Below are positions 46,983 to 59,700 of a stretch of DNA of 64,000 nt, piece after piece. Location: contig OZ014416.1 in assembly GCA_963965975.1 (NCBI GenBank), forward strand, positions 6,138,001 to 6,202,000, read 5' to 3'. The stretch's first letter is position 1. Each line of letters starts with the position of its first letter. The notes beneath the pieces were generated by a model. It saw only the letters and a program-made list of their open reading frames with translations. It was not told the origin of the DNA and did not search any database. This DNA is from Xestospongia bergquistia (Eukaryota; Porifera; Demospongiae; Haplosclerida; Petrosiidae). Both the position numbers and the translations under genes were made by a program.

Positions 46983-48239
46983 TTATTGATAAATAGATTG
47001 ATCAAAAAAATTTTTAAAGAGTTCAACTAGTTTGTCAAGTTTATCTTGTACATCCTACAATAGTGACATATAACTAAATATATCAAAATTGTACTAACTT
47101 GACTTGTTTGTAGTATTAGTTCCACTATTTCCCAGTCATCAATCTCTCTAGGAGACACACCCTCTTTAGTGTTAATTTAAAACAAAAGAAAGGAATGACT
47201 TCATGATATTTTAATATAAGAGAGCAAAATTAATTTATCAGCAATTGTCTCTGGCTCATTAATCTACAGAAAAGAGATCATGTAATATATAAAGTAACAA
47301 CATTATATTATCAAACAGCCTACATATGTAGACATAACTGAACACAGATTGTATAGACGAAAATTTCTAACTAATTAAGAAGGAATTATTGCCCAAATTA
47401 TGACCATATTTGGAAGTTTTAGTATACATATGAGCATAATAGCATATTGACTATGTTATGAATAATAATAACAATTATAATTAACCATCTCCTTATAAGG
47501 TCATCTAAGTCATCTACCAAAACTGCGGGTCCTTCTTGGTGTAACTTCTATGATGATGTAACTTGTACTATGATGATGACATCACTATGTGTCATAAGGT
47601 TTGGTTTAGGGTGTAGGTGATGGATTTAGATGATGTCATCATATATGATGATATCACTACCTGTCATTTAATGACGATGTCATCAGAGTGAAGTTTCAAC
47701 AAGAACCACCCAAAACTGTTTTCATTACATCCTCTTCAGTGAGACTATATGTTAACATTATTTAGTTATATAACTCACAACTTGAGTTAATATATCCACC
47801 ATTTCTTTAACATACTGGAACTGTTAATATTAATCCTTTGCTCTATTCTCATTCTTCAATTGTCTTATCTGGATACACACTACTCACAGACATAGCTAAT
47901 AGAAAATGTCGCTCTGGTATTCCCATGTACTGGTCATACAACTTGATCTCTTTCTTAATAAACTCACATTGATTATTAGCCATAACACCTCCATCAACAT
48001 ACTTGCCTTGATAGGGTGTAAAGTACATTGGAACAGACCTAGTTACTCTAGCTGCCTTCCAGGCAGGAACTATGAAGGAAAGGAATAACAAATATCCATT
48101 TTTAGCTACATATTAAAACTTACTGTCTGTTAGTTTTGGTTTATCTGTCATAAAGTTAATAAAGAATTGAACTTTAATTGGAAGCTGTTCATTGAAAACA
48201 GTATATAGTCCTATAGTATTTGGGAGGAAGAATAAAACT
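46983..48239 (-). CDS. Patatin-like phospholipase (iPLA2/PNPLA type), C-terminal part only
   Basis: Minus-strand exons: about 48,239-48,124 (GLYTVFNEQLPIKVQFFINF), 48,069-47,888, 47,820-47,779 (FQYVKEMVDILTQV), 47,163-47,099 (GVSPREIDDWEIVELILQTS), 47,054-46,983 (DVQDKLDKLVELFKNFFDQS, stop TAA). The 48,069-47,888 exon contains WKAARVTRSVPMYFTPYQ and VDGGVMANNQ; D of DGG is the catalytic Asp of the patatin Ser-Asp dyad, and the whole resembles group VI phospholipase A2. The GxSxG nucleophile and the glycine-rich oxyanion loop were not found upstream, where a dead retroelement lies instead. At least one small exon between 47,779 and 47,163 is unresolved (a candidate starts at 47,263, INEPETIAD). 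It may be a truncated gene. Confidence 0.7.
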
Positions 48240-48349
48240 CCACACCCTCTACTGCTGATATGACACTAGTGATATAACTTTTGATATTAGACCTAGAACG
48301 AATGATGAAGAAAATGTTATCAGTCAGTTATGACATCAATAAATGTATT

Positions 48350-48690
48350 GATAGTATTGTTGTTATGGCTTCCATCTTTTTGGAATTTGGTAACAGTTAT
48401 CCATTTCTGATACAATATAGCCAGATAATTTACATTTGTTTGTCTGAATTGACATTTACATAATTTGAGATTGAGTACAGCTTCTTTTAAAGTAATGAAG
48501 ACAGACTTGAGGGTGACCAAGCTGATTATCCCCTGTTTGACTAAATACAACTATATCATCACAATAGGCTGAGGGTACTCTGTACAGCACTATATAATCC
48601 AAATGTCTTAACCATAAATTAAAATGGCCAAATGGAGTTGTAAAAGCTGATTTCTCTTGAGCTTCTTTAAAGAGAGGAATCTGCCAATAC
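48350..48690 (-). pseudogene. Fossil Ty3/gypsy reverse transcriptase fragment
   Basis: The minus strand shows RT landmarks in three frames: YWQIPL…FTTPFGHFNLW, then KTFGLYSAVQ, then YCDDIVVFSQ (the YxDD catalytic box), then LKEAVLNLKLCKCQFRQT followed by VNYLAILYQ. The order and spacing match gypsy RTs, with frameshifts between blocks. It lies directly upstream of the visible patatin exons and may have broken that gene or sit in its intron. Confidence 0.8.
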
Positions 48691-48699
48691 CTCTCTGTG

Positions 48700-49697
48700 G
48701 AGGGAATCTATTTTCTTAGTAGATTGATATAATAGATCTTTCAAAATCCACTTTCTATCTGCTACTTTCGAAGCCTAATTGAAAACCATTAGAGTAGCTG
48801 TATCTGTAGTCTTGAAGTCATTTACACTGACAAGGCTATTACTGGTACACTAGGAATAACAGCCACTTTAACGCTACTGGCTCAGTCACTAATTTGTATT
48901 TCATCATTTGCAGATGAACAACTCAAGTCAGTCTCCATGAACAAAAGTATATATAATCATTGACAAACAAACACTATATAATGTCAGGGCTACATCACAA
49001 TGACATGTTAAATTGTACACAAGTAATGTCTTAGACAGACATATCGTCTCTATATACATTCAGGTAATACTCTATATCATTACATCATCACATTGATATA
49101 ACCTTATTGAATATATAGAGAGAATATGTTCTTGCTGATTTATTATTTTTGTTGAATAGAAAACACAAACCACACAATTTTATTCTTGACAGTTAGTCAC
49201 ATTCCTTTCCCAGACAGCTTTGTTATGGGATACAATTCTTTTCTGATGATCTGCTGGTCATTTTTTTCTACTGGATAGAGGTACACTTCACTGCATGGTC
49301 TCCCAGAGAACTGTCCAATTCTTTGTCAAGTAACGAGTGAGGCCATATCATCTTGTGCTTCAGGCCATTAAGGTCATTAATCACTATCATGTAGAGCCAT
49401 CTCATAAAGATATATGATACAGTGTGTGAATGATGGTAAAGCAAGTAAAGCAGCTTTGATTGAGGCGCTTAAGAGAATGGAATTGCAAAGTATTGTTAGT
49501 AAACTGGAGTCAACAACTGTATAACTAGATGTATCGTTATATAACTCTTTAATAAATAATTGTTTTCGTCAGTTGTTCAGACAATTTTATATGAAATTAT
49601 TAGTTATGTTACACACGTAACTACCTAACACTACAAGTCCTCCCTCTACACAAAAAAATTTTAAGTTTGTGTGCTGCATTCTAACTTCATATCAGAG
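48700..49697. other. Region between the patatin remnant and the IP3-receptor-like gene
   Basis: About 1 kb. The stretch 49,190-49,420 is less AT-rich, and both strands give short protein-like pieces that I could not join or name. The two flanking genes face away from each other, so a shared promoter area is possible if the patatin gene is alive. Confidence 0.35.
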
Positions 49698-52600
49698 ATG
49701 ACGAGCCACCCTATCTACGAGGGTGACCCTATTGTTCTCTACTGCCCAGAGGCTAAAGGATTCGTCTCTGCCCAGTCACGTTGATAAGATGTTCACTATA
49801 ATGCATAAGTAGTAAACTTTCTGAGTTCTTTAAATGCACACTTATTCATAATTGTTATTTTCAAAATTTGCTCCCTTCCACAATCTTCTCTTTTTCTAGT
49901 TCTAGCTACAGTCATGTAGTGAAGTGTGCTATTTTATCTCAAATTTGTTTTCTTGTAGTTACTACATTTTGGATTTAAAATGTACTTGTCTCTAACATCT
50001 CCAAGCAGAAGTGGATCATTTACTCCATCAGTGAGTTTATTTACTTTGTGTGTGTGTGTGTGTGATCTATCTTGTTTACAAGCTGAATTGGTTGAAAATT
50101 TTGTCAAAGACACTTGTCTTTTTCGTGTTTTGCCTGCCCAACCTAGTAAACAAAGAGGAGAAGATGTAAGACTATTAAAAATGCTATACATAATATTTTA
50201 TTCATCTCTATACTATAGTATTTCTAATAAGTTTTGTTCATAATAACAATTGCTTATATTCATTGCAAATATATTTTTATGTGCTCAGGTTTTTCCTAAT
50301 GATCCTATCAAACTCGAGTCAGTCAGTGAAAAAGGTCATCATATATTATGTGTATCTAATGCTATCACATCAAGGTATAATGGACATATAATATAGTGTC
50401 CTTATATGGTATTGAACTGTCTTCATTCTTCAATCAATTTATGTACTCATCCATCTGTTCAACCATTTATCTATTCATCCATCCATTATCCATTCATCCA
50501 TTTATCCAGCTACCTACCATTAATTTATTTATTATTAACATCTTCTCTCTATCACAGTTATTGTATATGAGTACATTTACACTCACATTATGTACATATA
50601 CTCATACAAATACAAGTACACAGATGTATATCCGATATATCTACATGTATTAATGAAGTCTTGTACTGTTCTTAGGTATGAATTAAAGATGTTTGTCACT
50701 GACTCTGTCTTTGTCATTTATTCACAAACCATAATTCATTCTTATATCCCTCACAAAGCACTAAGAGTAAGAAAGTACTTCATTTTGATTGGTCATGCTA
50801 TGTCATGTGACTATTACATCGTTAGGGGTACAATGTGATCAGTTTGATTAATATGAAATGTGAGGCATACTTTACAGGACATGGTTCAATAGCAACTGAC
50901 ATCTTACCTGAGTCAATCAAAGAAGATGTGATATCAGAAGGTAAGGATCAAGTAACAAAATACAGTTAACTGTATTGGATTACTTTTAGTGGGAGCAATG
51001 AAAAAGGAGAGTGTTCGTGGCACTCAAGAAGCTCCACCTATTTTTGGAGATTGCTTCTGGCAGTGAGAGAATATCAACAGGCCTCTTAATAGTAAGTGAT
51101 GCTATTATTGTCATGACAATAAATAGACATCGTAGTAAAAGTAATGATTATAAGATCTTGTTTTGATAATTGCTAGATAATAATTTGTCATAATAGCTAC
51201 AACATACTCCTACAGTTGATCAGTTTGAATATGGTGACAAGTGTCAATGTTGTATTAAACACTTACCAACTCAACAGTATTTAGCTGTTGTACAAAATGG
51301 ACACCACACTGAGGTAGTGTTCTTTGAATTAGTAGTGGGAACAACATTTAATGTAATTGTTTTGTAGTTAATTTTAAAGAAAATAGCTGCTGGACAACCA
51401 AACGATCCTGAACTCACATTTAGTCTTGTGTCAGTATTAAAAGTGAGTTGTTAGACTGATGGTAATATCAAACTCTCTCTCTCTCATTAGCAAACAGGAG
51501 GGGTTACTAAAGGTAGTTATGTTGAGATTCAGCACAAACATTCAGGCAAGAACTTAGTAATTCAAAGTAAGTTTATCAGATAATAATAATAGCATATAGT
51601 GAACATTATATTGTACACATTGAATGGTCCAAGTAATTGGATATGATATATTTCACTTGAACTTGTATTACAATATTTGTTTATTATGGTTTTGTTCTAT
51701 TAGGTGAATGCTGACTTGATTCATGAGTATTATTATGTGTCAAATGTAGCAGCTATATTTAAGGAATATATGAAAAAAGTGAGAAATAATGGATAAATAC
51801 ATGGATGGATGTACATAACACCTAGCTTGATTACTTGTTGATGTTTATCTTATAGTTCACAACTGATACTAAACTTGTACCATTTCCACTATTGGATGAA
51901 CTTCTTGAAGTTTTGTCAAAGTTAACTGACTGGATTATTGGTAAATGTTATCAGAAGAGTTGAACTATATGCTCAGAGTAACACAAGTAATATAGATACG
52001 TAATATTTAGCTACACCTTGATTATCTCTTACAGGGAGTAGACTTACTTGTTGGATTCCTCTCTTTAATTAATGATATTGAAAAGAAAGAGAGTCTTTAT
52101 ATACAAGATGTTGTTTTAATAACTGTCATTGTGTCTTTAGATTATTGGAATTGTCTAAAAAGATATCAGTGGTATTATAACGATATGTTGAGTCTTCTAA
52201 TAAAAAGTCACTTCTTATTTAGCGGAGAAAAGGTTTATGAATGTCTTGTTTAGCAAGGTGAGGAATTAATGGATAATTTGGATTACATACAAATGAAAGC
52301 ATGAATGCCTGGTTAAAGGAATGGACAAAGAAATATCAGACAGACAAATGGACAGACGTGGACCAAATGAAAATATATATAGAGAGGTTGTAGATAATCA
52401 AATAAAATTCATGTTATTTGACAGATTGGTCACTGTATTGATATAGAAAAGGTCTTGAGTACTTTAGTGAGAGATGAAAGGTGAGCTGCTTGCCTTAAAA
52501 GTCTGCATTTCATAGTATATCTGTCAGCTCTATAATGGAAAAGCTTGTACAAAGACTTACTGATAGTTCTGAATATACTAACCACATTAAAATTAACCTG

Positions 52601-55600
52601 GTAAGACACATAGTAATATATTTTAATATTTGTTCTTTCTTTCTCTCTCCTAGAATGCATCAACCCTTGACTTTTTAAGCACACTGTGTTTTACTTCTGG
52701 GAAGCCAGTTAGAATTTTACAGAGTAAGTATCTACAACTCTTTTGTAGTTGATTTCATATTGAAATTGCCAAGGTTGTAGATAGTCCAATAAAATTCAAC
52801 TTATTTACAAAAATGATATTTGACACTCATGTATTGTCTACTTTCTTTTCTAGATATTATTGTGAAAAAAATCATATCATGTGAAGAAGTCAGTTGAAGT
52901 TATTTGACTTCTCTTTTTTGAATCTCCTTTATAGATTTTCTTTTTTAGAGCAGAAATAGATCAAAATAGACAACTTTGTTTCTCTTTCCCAGAAAAATTA
53001 AAAGGACCAATTCGTAATGTATGTTCTAAAGTAAGTCATGTGGAAATTAATATACAGTTATGCATGCATCTATTCTGTACATTCATATCTTTCTCCATGC
53101 ATCCATTCATCAGTTGTTATGTATCCATATTGTATATTTACATTTGCCCATATTATGTGTCCATTTGTAATGATTATACATCCATTCATTTGTTTTATGA
53201 ATCCATTTACCATATTATGCATTAGTTTCCTCATATTATGTGTCCATTCACTGATATTATATGTCCATTTATATTTATTATATTGCAAAAAACTGCCAAA
53301 AACAATAGAAAAGTTTTTTGATTTTTTTTGTTTCTCAGCCAAATTCCTCAGTTGAATTTGCAAAGTAAGTTAATATTGTATAAATAAAGATTGATGTAAC
53401 TATGGTGACTAATGTTAATACTTGATTCATTGACATAGGGAGTCAATTTGGATTCAATTCTTTTCATTTGTAATGAAAAGAAGTACATTACCTTCCAACA
53501 AGCTCTTACTCCAGTCAGCATATTTGGACTTTGTTATTTCAGCTTATGTTGACCTTAGTGTTGAAGAGAGTGCCACGGATATTGACAATGTTTGGCACTG
53601 TTATATAAGTTGTGTGAGGGTGACAAATGTGACTGTTGTGAAGATGAAATATTATAAAAGAAAAGTATCTATTAATATTAATATGTTGTAGTAATGGATA
53701 GTCTATGACATGAGATGTGACTTTAAGGTATATATAACAGCATTTTTACATTTTAACAATATTGGAATGACATCACTTCAAATCCAATGAATGCTATAAG
53801 AGATGTATATGCTGCTATTCCTAATGGACAAGAAATTAGAGAATTACAACACTGCATCAGGACATTTGTCAGTATAATCAAGGTATAGAAATGATGATTA
53901 TTATTGTTTTAATTATATCCATTATATCTTGTTTTGTTAACTGTCATTATTATATTATTAATAAACTTTCATTAGTTGGTGTATGCTAAAGAAGAGATTG
54001 AAGGAAAAGTTGAACTGATAGCTCAGATGTTGTCAGTAATCTACAGGGAAGAGTCTGAAATCAATGAAGTTATTGTAGTTTTGACTGGTATTATCAATGG
54101 AATGCATGATCAATCTCACCCTGGTAAGAATTATATATATCATCAAAATTTATTAAATTCTCTCTCTCTCTTTTGGTGATAATTCTTATAAGGTTGTCAA
54201 ATATGAACAAAAGAATCATTACAAAGCAACAGAAAGGACTGAAAAGATCTTTCAAGTCAAAAACAGGTAACATACCAACCTATATATTGTATGTTATATT
54301 TCAATTTCTTTTCATTGCAGAGCTGTTTGTGTTCTTTATGTATTTTTCAAACTGTTAACTTATAAAACTCTATGGGTATGTAATGGAGGAAGGTTTAGAT
54401 GATTGGGGATGGAAATGTATGCATCATCAAATCTTCATTGTATCCTGTTTTCATGTCTTTTAGAAATTTATATATGATTTCAAATATCTCAAATCTAAAG
54501 TATCATCTGATGATCCATACATTCCTGTTAATGAAGCATTAAAAGTATTGATGACTGAGGACTATCATTTGTCTTACCAGGACCCTGGGTTAATAGATGA
54601 ATGTGATAGATTGATAAAATAGATGAATGGATGGATTGATAAATGGATGGATAGTTGAATTTTAGGTTCTCTTTCTGTTTAATGAAACTGTTTGTAGGAT
54701 TGTGAAAATTGCTCGTGATCACCTTCATCACCTCTTTTCTGAGAATACTTACAAATGTTTTGATATGAACAAAAGTGAAGGTCAACAACTCATCAAAATC
54801 CTCATTGACTTATTGAATTGTGAAATAATGAACTAAGACTAAGCAGTACACTATTATTATATGATATATACCAGGAGGAGAACATCATCTTTTGTGATGC
54901 TCAAATCTCTTACATTGTAACACCTTCTTAAAAGCAAGTCTTTGATAATATGTTAAAAAGGGGTTAATTTTCTAATGAAAAGAAGTTGTTACTTCATATG
55001 TTACAAGAAAAAGTTGTTACAGGTCTTATATTATTTACTGGTTGAGTTATGATTGTCTCATTCTTTGCTGTTTTAATGTCTAGGTGATATTAATGAGAAT
55101 GTTACAACATTTTTAAATGGTGTTGCTAACATTTGTATTATTGATGAGCATGAAACTCAACCACAAGCAGGTAATCAAGGCATTGTTTTTAGTACTGGTA
55201 TGAAGTTACTTGTTCAACATGTATGTAGTGAATTACCCTCCCTTTTCCCTCCTCTCTCTCTCTCTCTCTCTCTAGGTGTTTTAATGTCATATTGATATAT
55301 GTTCTACAGTTCTGTTCTGGTAATAATGAAGAACAAGAGGAACTATTAGTATTAGCTTGTCATACTCTACAAAAAATTGCTCGACGAAACAAACAAGTAA
55401 ATGCTGTCATTCTGTTTATAATTGTGCATGAATTGAATATTTAAAGGTTCAAATTAAAATTTTTGCTAACTTTCTTAATTTTCTTGATGTTAAGATTGCT
55501 GTGTCAGCAGTGGCTCGTGTTTTAACTGAAGTAAATTTAAAATTAGTCTATTTATTAATGGTTCATCCTCTCTGCGTAAGTTTACTTGTTTTTTGATTGC

Positions 55601-56425
55601 TTTTTTATAGAGTTTGATGTTAGTTGTCACTTTTCTTTATTTCAGACTGTCTCTAACAATGAAATATTGTGTCATAATCTTTCTGAGACATACATCAGAC
55701 AAGTATTTACATTGACCAGTACAGGCTCTACTTCAGAATATTGTGAATTCTTCACTACACTTGAAGCTGTGATGAAGGTAGTAATACATTATATCATTAT
55801 TAATCATTAGTACATCATTATTACATCATAGCCTCACAAGTCATCTCGCCATGTATCCATAATACTAAAGAACTACCAGGAATTAATTGCACAGTTGTTT
55901 GCCGAAGGCAGACATGAATATTTTGGTCAAATTATGTTATCTGACTGTCATCAACAATGATTGAAGTTATTAATAGATTTAAGTAGTAGTGCACATGTAC
56001 TGTTTGTATGTCTATGATTTGTCTATATGTTTTTATCTGCATATGTCTTTGTCTGTCTGTGTACATCTTTTTGTCTGTATATGTCTCTTTGTCTATCTGT
56101 ACATACCTTTTCACTGTCTATATGTCTCATTGTCTGTGTGCATATGTCTTTAACCATGTTTCTTTGTCAGTCTGTATGTCTATTGTCTGTCTGTGGACTG
56201 TTTGTCTGTCTGCCAAGTTATTATATCTGTATGTTTATACATTTTTGAATAAACACTTCAATTAGTTTGAGTCATGTTTTAATATTAGGCTAATGATGAT
56301 GATCATCATCTGCTGCAGTTACTTGCTCTCACAGATTTGTTGTCTACATCATCTGAAGGACAATGTAAATATGTTGTAAATGTCTGTCAAAATATCTACA
56401 CTGTTGATGAACTAGTGAGGTATGT
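49698..56425 (+). CDS. IP3/ryanodine-receptor-like gene, N-terminal half (MIR and RIH regions)
   Basis: Many short exons. The first candidate exon, ATG 49,698, reads MTSHPIYEGDPIVLYCPEAK and GFVSAQ, like the opening β-strand of IP3R/RyR ('GD.v.L'). 49,959-50,030 (MYLSLTSPSRSGSFTPS), about 50,082-50,166 (VKDTCLFRVLPAQPSKQRGE) and about 50,289-50,374 (NDPIKLESVSEKGHHILCVS) follow. MIR-type exons lie at 51,199-51,312 (YGDKCQCCIKHLPTQQYLAV), 51,367-51,442 (PNDPELTFSLVSVLK) and 51,491-51,567 (GSYVEIQHKHSGKNLVIQ). RIH-type helical exons run from 51,704 to 56,425 (e.g. GVDLLVGFLSLINDIEKK; LLQLLALTDLLSTSSEGQ; NIYTVDELVR). IP3R/RyR family members are ER Ca2+-release channels of about 2,700 residues or more; here no pore region is visible. 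Several exon joins are out of phase by my reading, so exon borders are approximate. Confidence 0.6.
51199..51567 (+). CDS. MIR-domain exons of the IP3-receptor-like gene
   Basis: Three consecutive exons with good borders: ag/CTACAACATACTCC…gaggtagtg, gtag/TTAATTTTAAAG…aaagtgagt, ttag/CAAACAGGAGG…aaagtaagt. The product HTPTVDQFEYGDKCQCCIKH, LPTQQYLAVVQNGHHTE, then SYVEIQHKHSGKNLVIQ shows two 'yGd…l.h…t..yL' β-trefoil repeats typical of MIR. The pair supports the IP3R/RyR assignment more than any other part. Confidence 0.65.
53760..55800 (+). CDS. Helical (RIH-like) exons of the IP3-receptor-like gene
   Basis: Exons include about 53,767-53,882 (NPMNAIRDVYAAIPNGQEIR, then ELQHCIRTFVSIIK), 53,976-54,121 (YAKEEIEGKVELIAQMLSVI, then YREESEINEVIVVLTGIING), about 54,470-54,590 (SDDPYIPVNEALKVLMTEDY), about 54,697-54,830 (VKIARDHLHHLFSENTYKCF, reaching MNKSEGQQLIKILIDLL), 55,310-55,397 (NNEEQEELLVLACHTLQKIA) and 55,646-55,779 (TVSNNEILCHNLSETYIRQV). 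All are α-helical. A TAA after 54,830 suggests an alternative end or a donor that I missed. Confidence 0.5.
55995..56225. repeat. TGTC/TCTG simple-sequence tract in intron
   Basis: Imperfect tgtctgtctgtg/tatgtctctttgtc repeats. Frames across it on both strands are low-complexity artefacts. Confidence 0.85.
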
Positions 56426-56700
56426 ATTAATATCCTCTTTATGTAGTCATCAATTCATACATTCATCCCACCTATTTATTCATTCATTTCTTCATCTTTA
56501 TATTTATTCAATAGTATTATTAGCAGTAAAGAGATTCCAATCGAGAGAAAAAAACCATTTGCTCATCTTCTTAACTGGTCTTATGTCAATACAGAGAAAA
56601 ACTCACTTGTATCTATTGCTGTCTTATAAAAAAATTAGTAAGAAAAAGATTATTAAACTTATTTTGAACAAACTATATTTAGATCATTTTGGGCTCATTT
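56426..56700. other. Last unique stretch before the satellite
   Basis: After the donor at 56,419-56,425 (gag/gtatgt) no further exon of the IP3-receptor-like gene was seen. The long frame 56,337-56,786 continues past the exon into intron and then into the repeat and is not one gene product. Confidence 0.5.
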
Positions 56701-59700
56701 GGACAACTTTAATCCTTAAGTTACCAGTATTCGGCAATAACTCTTTCTTCTTAATATTCAGGATAAAGACACCACACCTAATTTAACGGTTGCCACAACA
56801 ACACTCCTAAGTTAGAAAAATGACTATTACAGATAATTTCAAACCTTAACTTACCAGCAATAACTCTTTCTTCCTAATATTCAGGGTAAAGACACCACAA
56901 CCAACCACAACCAATTTTACGGTTCCCATGACAACACTCCTATCCATAGAATAGTTATAAAAATGACTATTACAGACAATTTCAAACCTTAACTTACCAG
57001 CAATAACACTTTCTTCAGGGTAAAGACACCACACCCAATTTTATGGCTGCCATGACAACACTCCTATGCATAGAATAGTTATAAAAATGACTATTACAGA
57101 CAATTTCAAACCTTAACTTACCAGCAATAACACTTTCTTCAGGGTAAAAACACCACACCCAATTTTATGGTTGCCATGACAACACTCCTATGCATAGAAT
57201 AGTTATAAAAATGACTATTACAGACAACTTCAAACCTTAACTTACCAGCAATAACTCCTTTTTCCTAATATTCAGGGTAAAGACACCACACCTAACTTTA
57301 CGGTTGGCACGACAACACTCCTATCCATAGAATAGTTATAAACATGACTATTACAGACAATTACAAATCTTAACTTACCAGCAATAACTCTTTCTTCCTA
57401 ATATTCAGGATAAAGACACCACACCTAACTTTACGGTTGGCACGACAACACTCCTATGCATAGAATAGTTATAAAAAATACTATTACAGACAATTTCAAA
57501 CCTTAATTTACCAGCAATAACTCTTTCTTCCTAATATTCAGGATAAAGACACCACACCCAATTTTATGGTTGCCACGACAACACTCCTTTGCATAGAATA
57601 GTTATAAAGAAGACTATTACAGACAATTTCAAACCTTAAATTACCAGCAATAACTCCTTCTTCCTAATATTCAGGATAAAGACACCACTCCTAACTTTAC
57701 GGTTGGCACGACAACACTCCTATCCATAGAATAGTTATAAAAATGACTATTACAGACAATTTCAAACCTTAACTTACCAGCAATAACTCTTTCTTCCTAA
57801 TATTCAGGATAAAAACACCACACCTAACTTTACGGTTACCATGACAACGCTCCTATGTATAGAATAGTTATAAAAATGACTATTACAGACAATTTCAAAC
57901 CTTACCTTACAAGCAATAACTCTTTCTTCCTAATATTCAGGGTAAAGGCACTACACCCAACTTTACGGTTGGCACGACAACACTCCTATCCATAGAATAG
58001 TTATAAACATGACTATTACAGACAATTTCAAATCTTAACTTACCAGCAATAACTCTTTCTTCCTAATATTCAGGATAAAGACACCACACCTAACTTTACG
58101 GTTGGCACGACAACACTCCTATCCATAGAATAGTTATAAAAAAGACTATTACAGACAATTTCAAACCTTAACTTACCAGCAATAACTCTTTCTTCCTAAT
58201 ATTCAGGATAAAGACACCACACCCAATTTTATGGTTGCCACGACAACACTCCTTTGCATAGAATAGTTATAAAAAAGACTATTACAGACAATTTCAAACC
58301 TTAAATTACCAGCAATAACTCCTTCTTCCTAATATTCAGGATAAAGACACCACTCCTAACTTTACGGTTGGCACGACAACACTCCTATCCATAGAATAGT
58401 TATAAAAATGACTATTACAGACAATTTCAAACCTTAACTTACCAGCGATAACTCTTTCTTCCTAATATTCAGGATAAAAACACCACACCTAACTTTACGG
58501 TTGGCACAACAACACTCCTATCCATAGAATAGTTATAAAAATGACTATTACAGACAATTTCAAACCTTAACTTACCAGCAATAACACTTTCTTCAGGGTA
58601 AAGACACCACACCCAATTTTATGGCTGCCATGACAACACTCCTATGCATAGAATAGTTATAAAAATGACTATTACAGACAATTTCAAACCTTAACTTACC
58701 AGCAATAACACTTTCTCAGGGTAAAGACACCACACCCAATTTTATGGCTGCCATGACAACACTCCTATGCATAGAATAGTTATAAAAATGACTATTACAG
58801 ACAATTTCAAACCTTAACTTACCAGCAATAACACTTTCTTCCTAATATTCAGGGTTAAAAGACCACACCCAATTTTACGGCTACCATGACAACGCTCCTA
58901 TGTATAGAATAGTTATAGAAATGACTATTACAGACAATTTCAAACCTTACCTTACAAGCAATAACTCTTTCTTCCTAATATTCAGGGTAAAGGCACTACA
59001 CCCAACTTTACGGATGGCACGACAACACTCCTATCCATAGAATAGTTATAAAAGGACTATTACAGACAATTTCAAACCTAAACTTACCAACAATAACTCC
59101 TTCTTCCTAATATTCAGGGTAAAGACACTACACCCAATTTTACGGTTGCCACGACAACACTCCTACGCATAGAATAATTATAAAAATGACGATTACAGAC
59201 AATTTCAAACCTTAACTTACCAGCAATAACTCTTTCTTCCTAATATTCAGGGTTTAAAGACCACACCCAATTTTACGGTTACCATGACAACGCTCCTATG
59301 TATAGAATAGTTATAAAAATGACTATTACAATTTCAAACCTTACCTTACAAGCAATAACTCTTTCTTCCTAATATTCAGGGTAAAGGCACTACACCCAAC
59401 TTTACGGTTGGCACAACACTCCTATGCATAGAATAGTTATAAAAAAGACTATTACAGACAATTTCAAACCTTAACTTACCAGCAATAACTCTTTCTTCCT
59501 AATATTCAGGATAAAGACACCACACCCAATTTTATGGTTGCCACGACAACACTCCTATGCATAGAATAGTTATAAAAATGACTATTACAGACAACTTCAA
59601 ACCTTAACTTACCAGCAATAACTCCTTTTTCCTAATATTCAGGGTAAAGACACCACACCTAACTTTACGGTTGGCACGACAACACTCCTATCCATAGAAT

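Noticed and set aside
50049-50066. (GT)n run read through as coding (CVCVCD)
   Set aside because: It lies after a gtgagt donor at 50,031 and most likely belongs to a short intron, although the frame happens to stay open.
53038-53363. Overlapping 60-105 codon frames on both strands
   Set aside because: They run through an intronic ccattca/tatgtgtccat simple-sequence tract.
54528-54788. 86-codon minus frame
   Set aside because: It is antisense to helical exons of the IP3-receptor-like gene and includes a TGGA/CATC simple repeat.
56008-56265. Frames of 73-85 codons rich in Cys, Leu and Ser
   Set aside because: They translate a TGTC/TCTG microsatellite.
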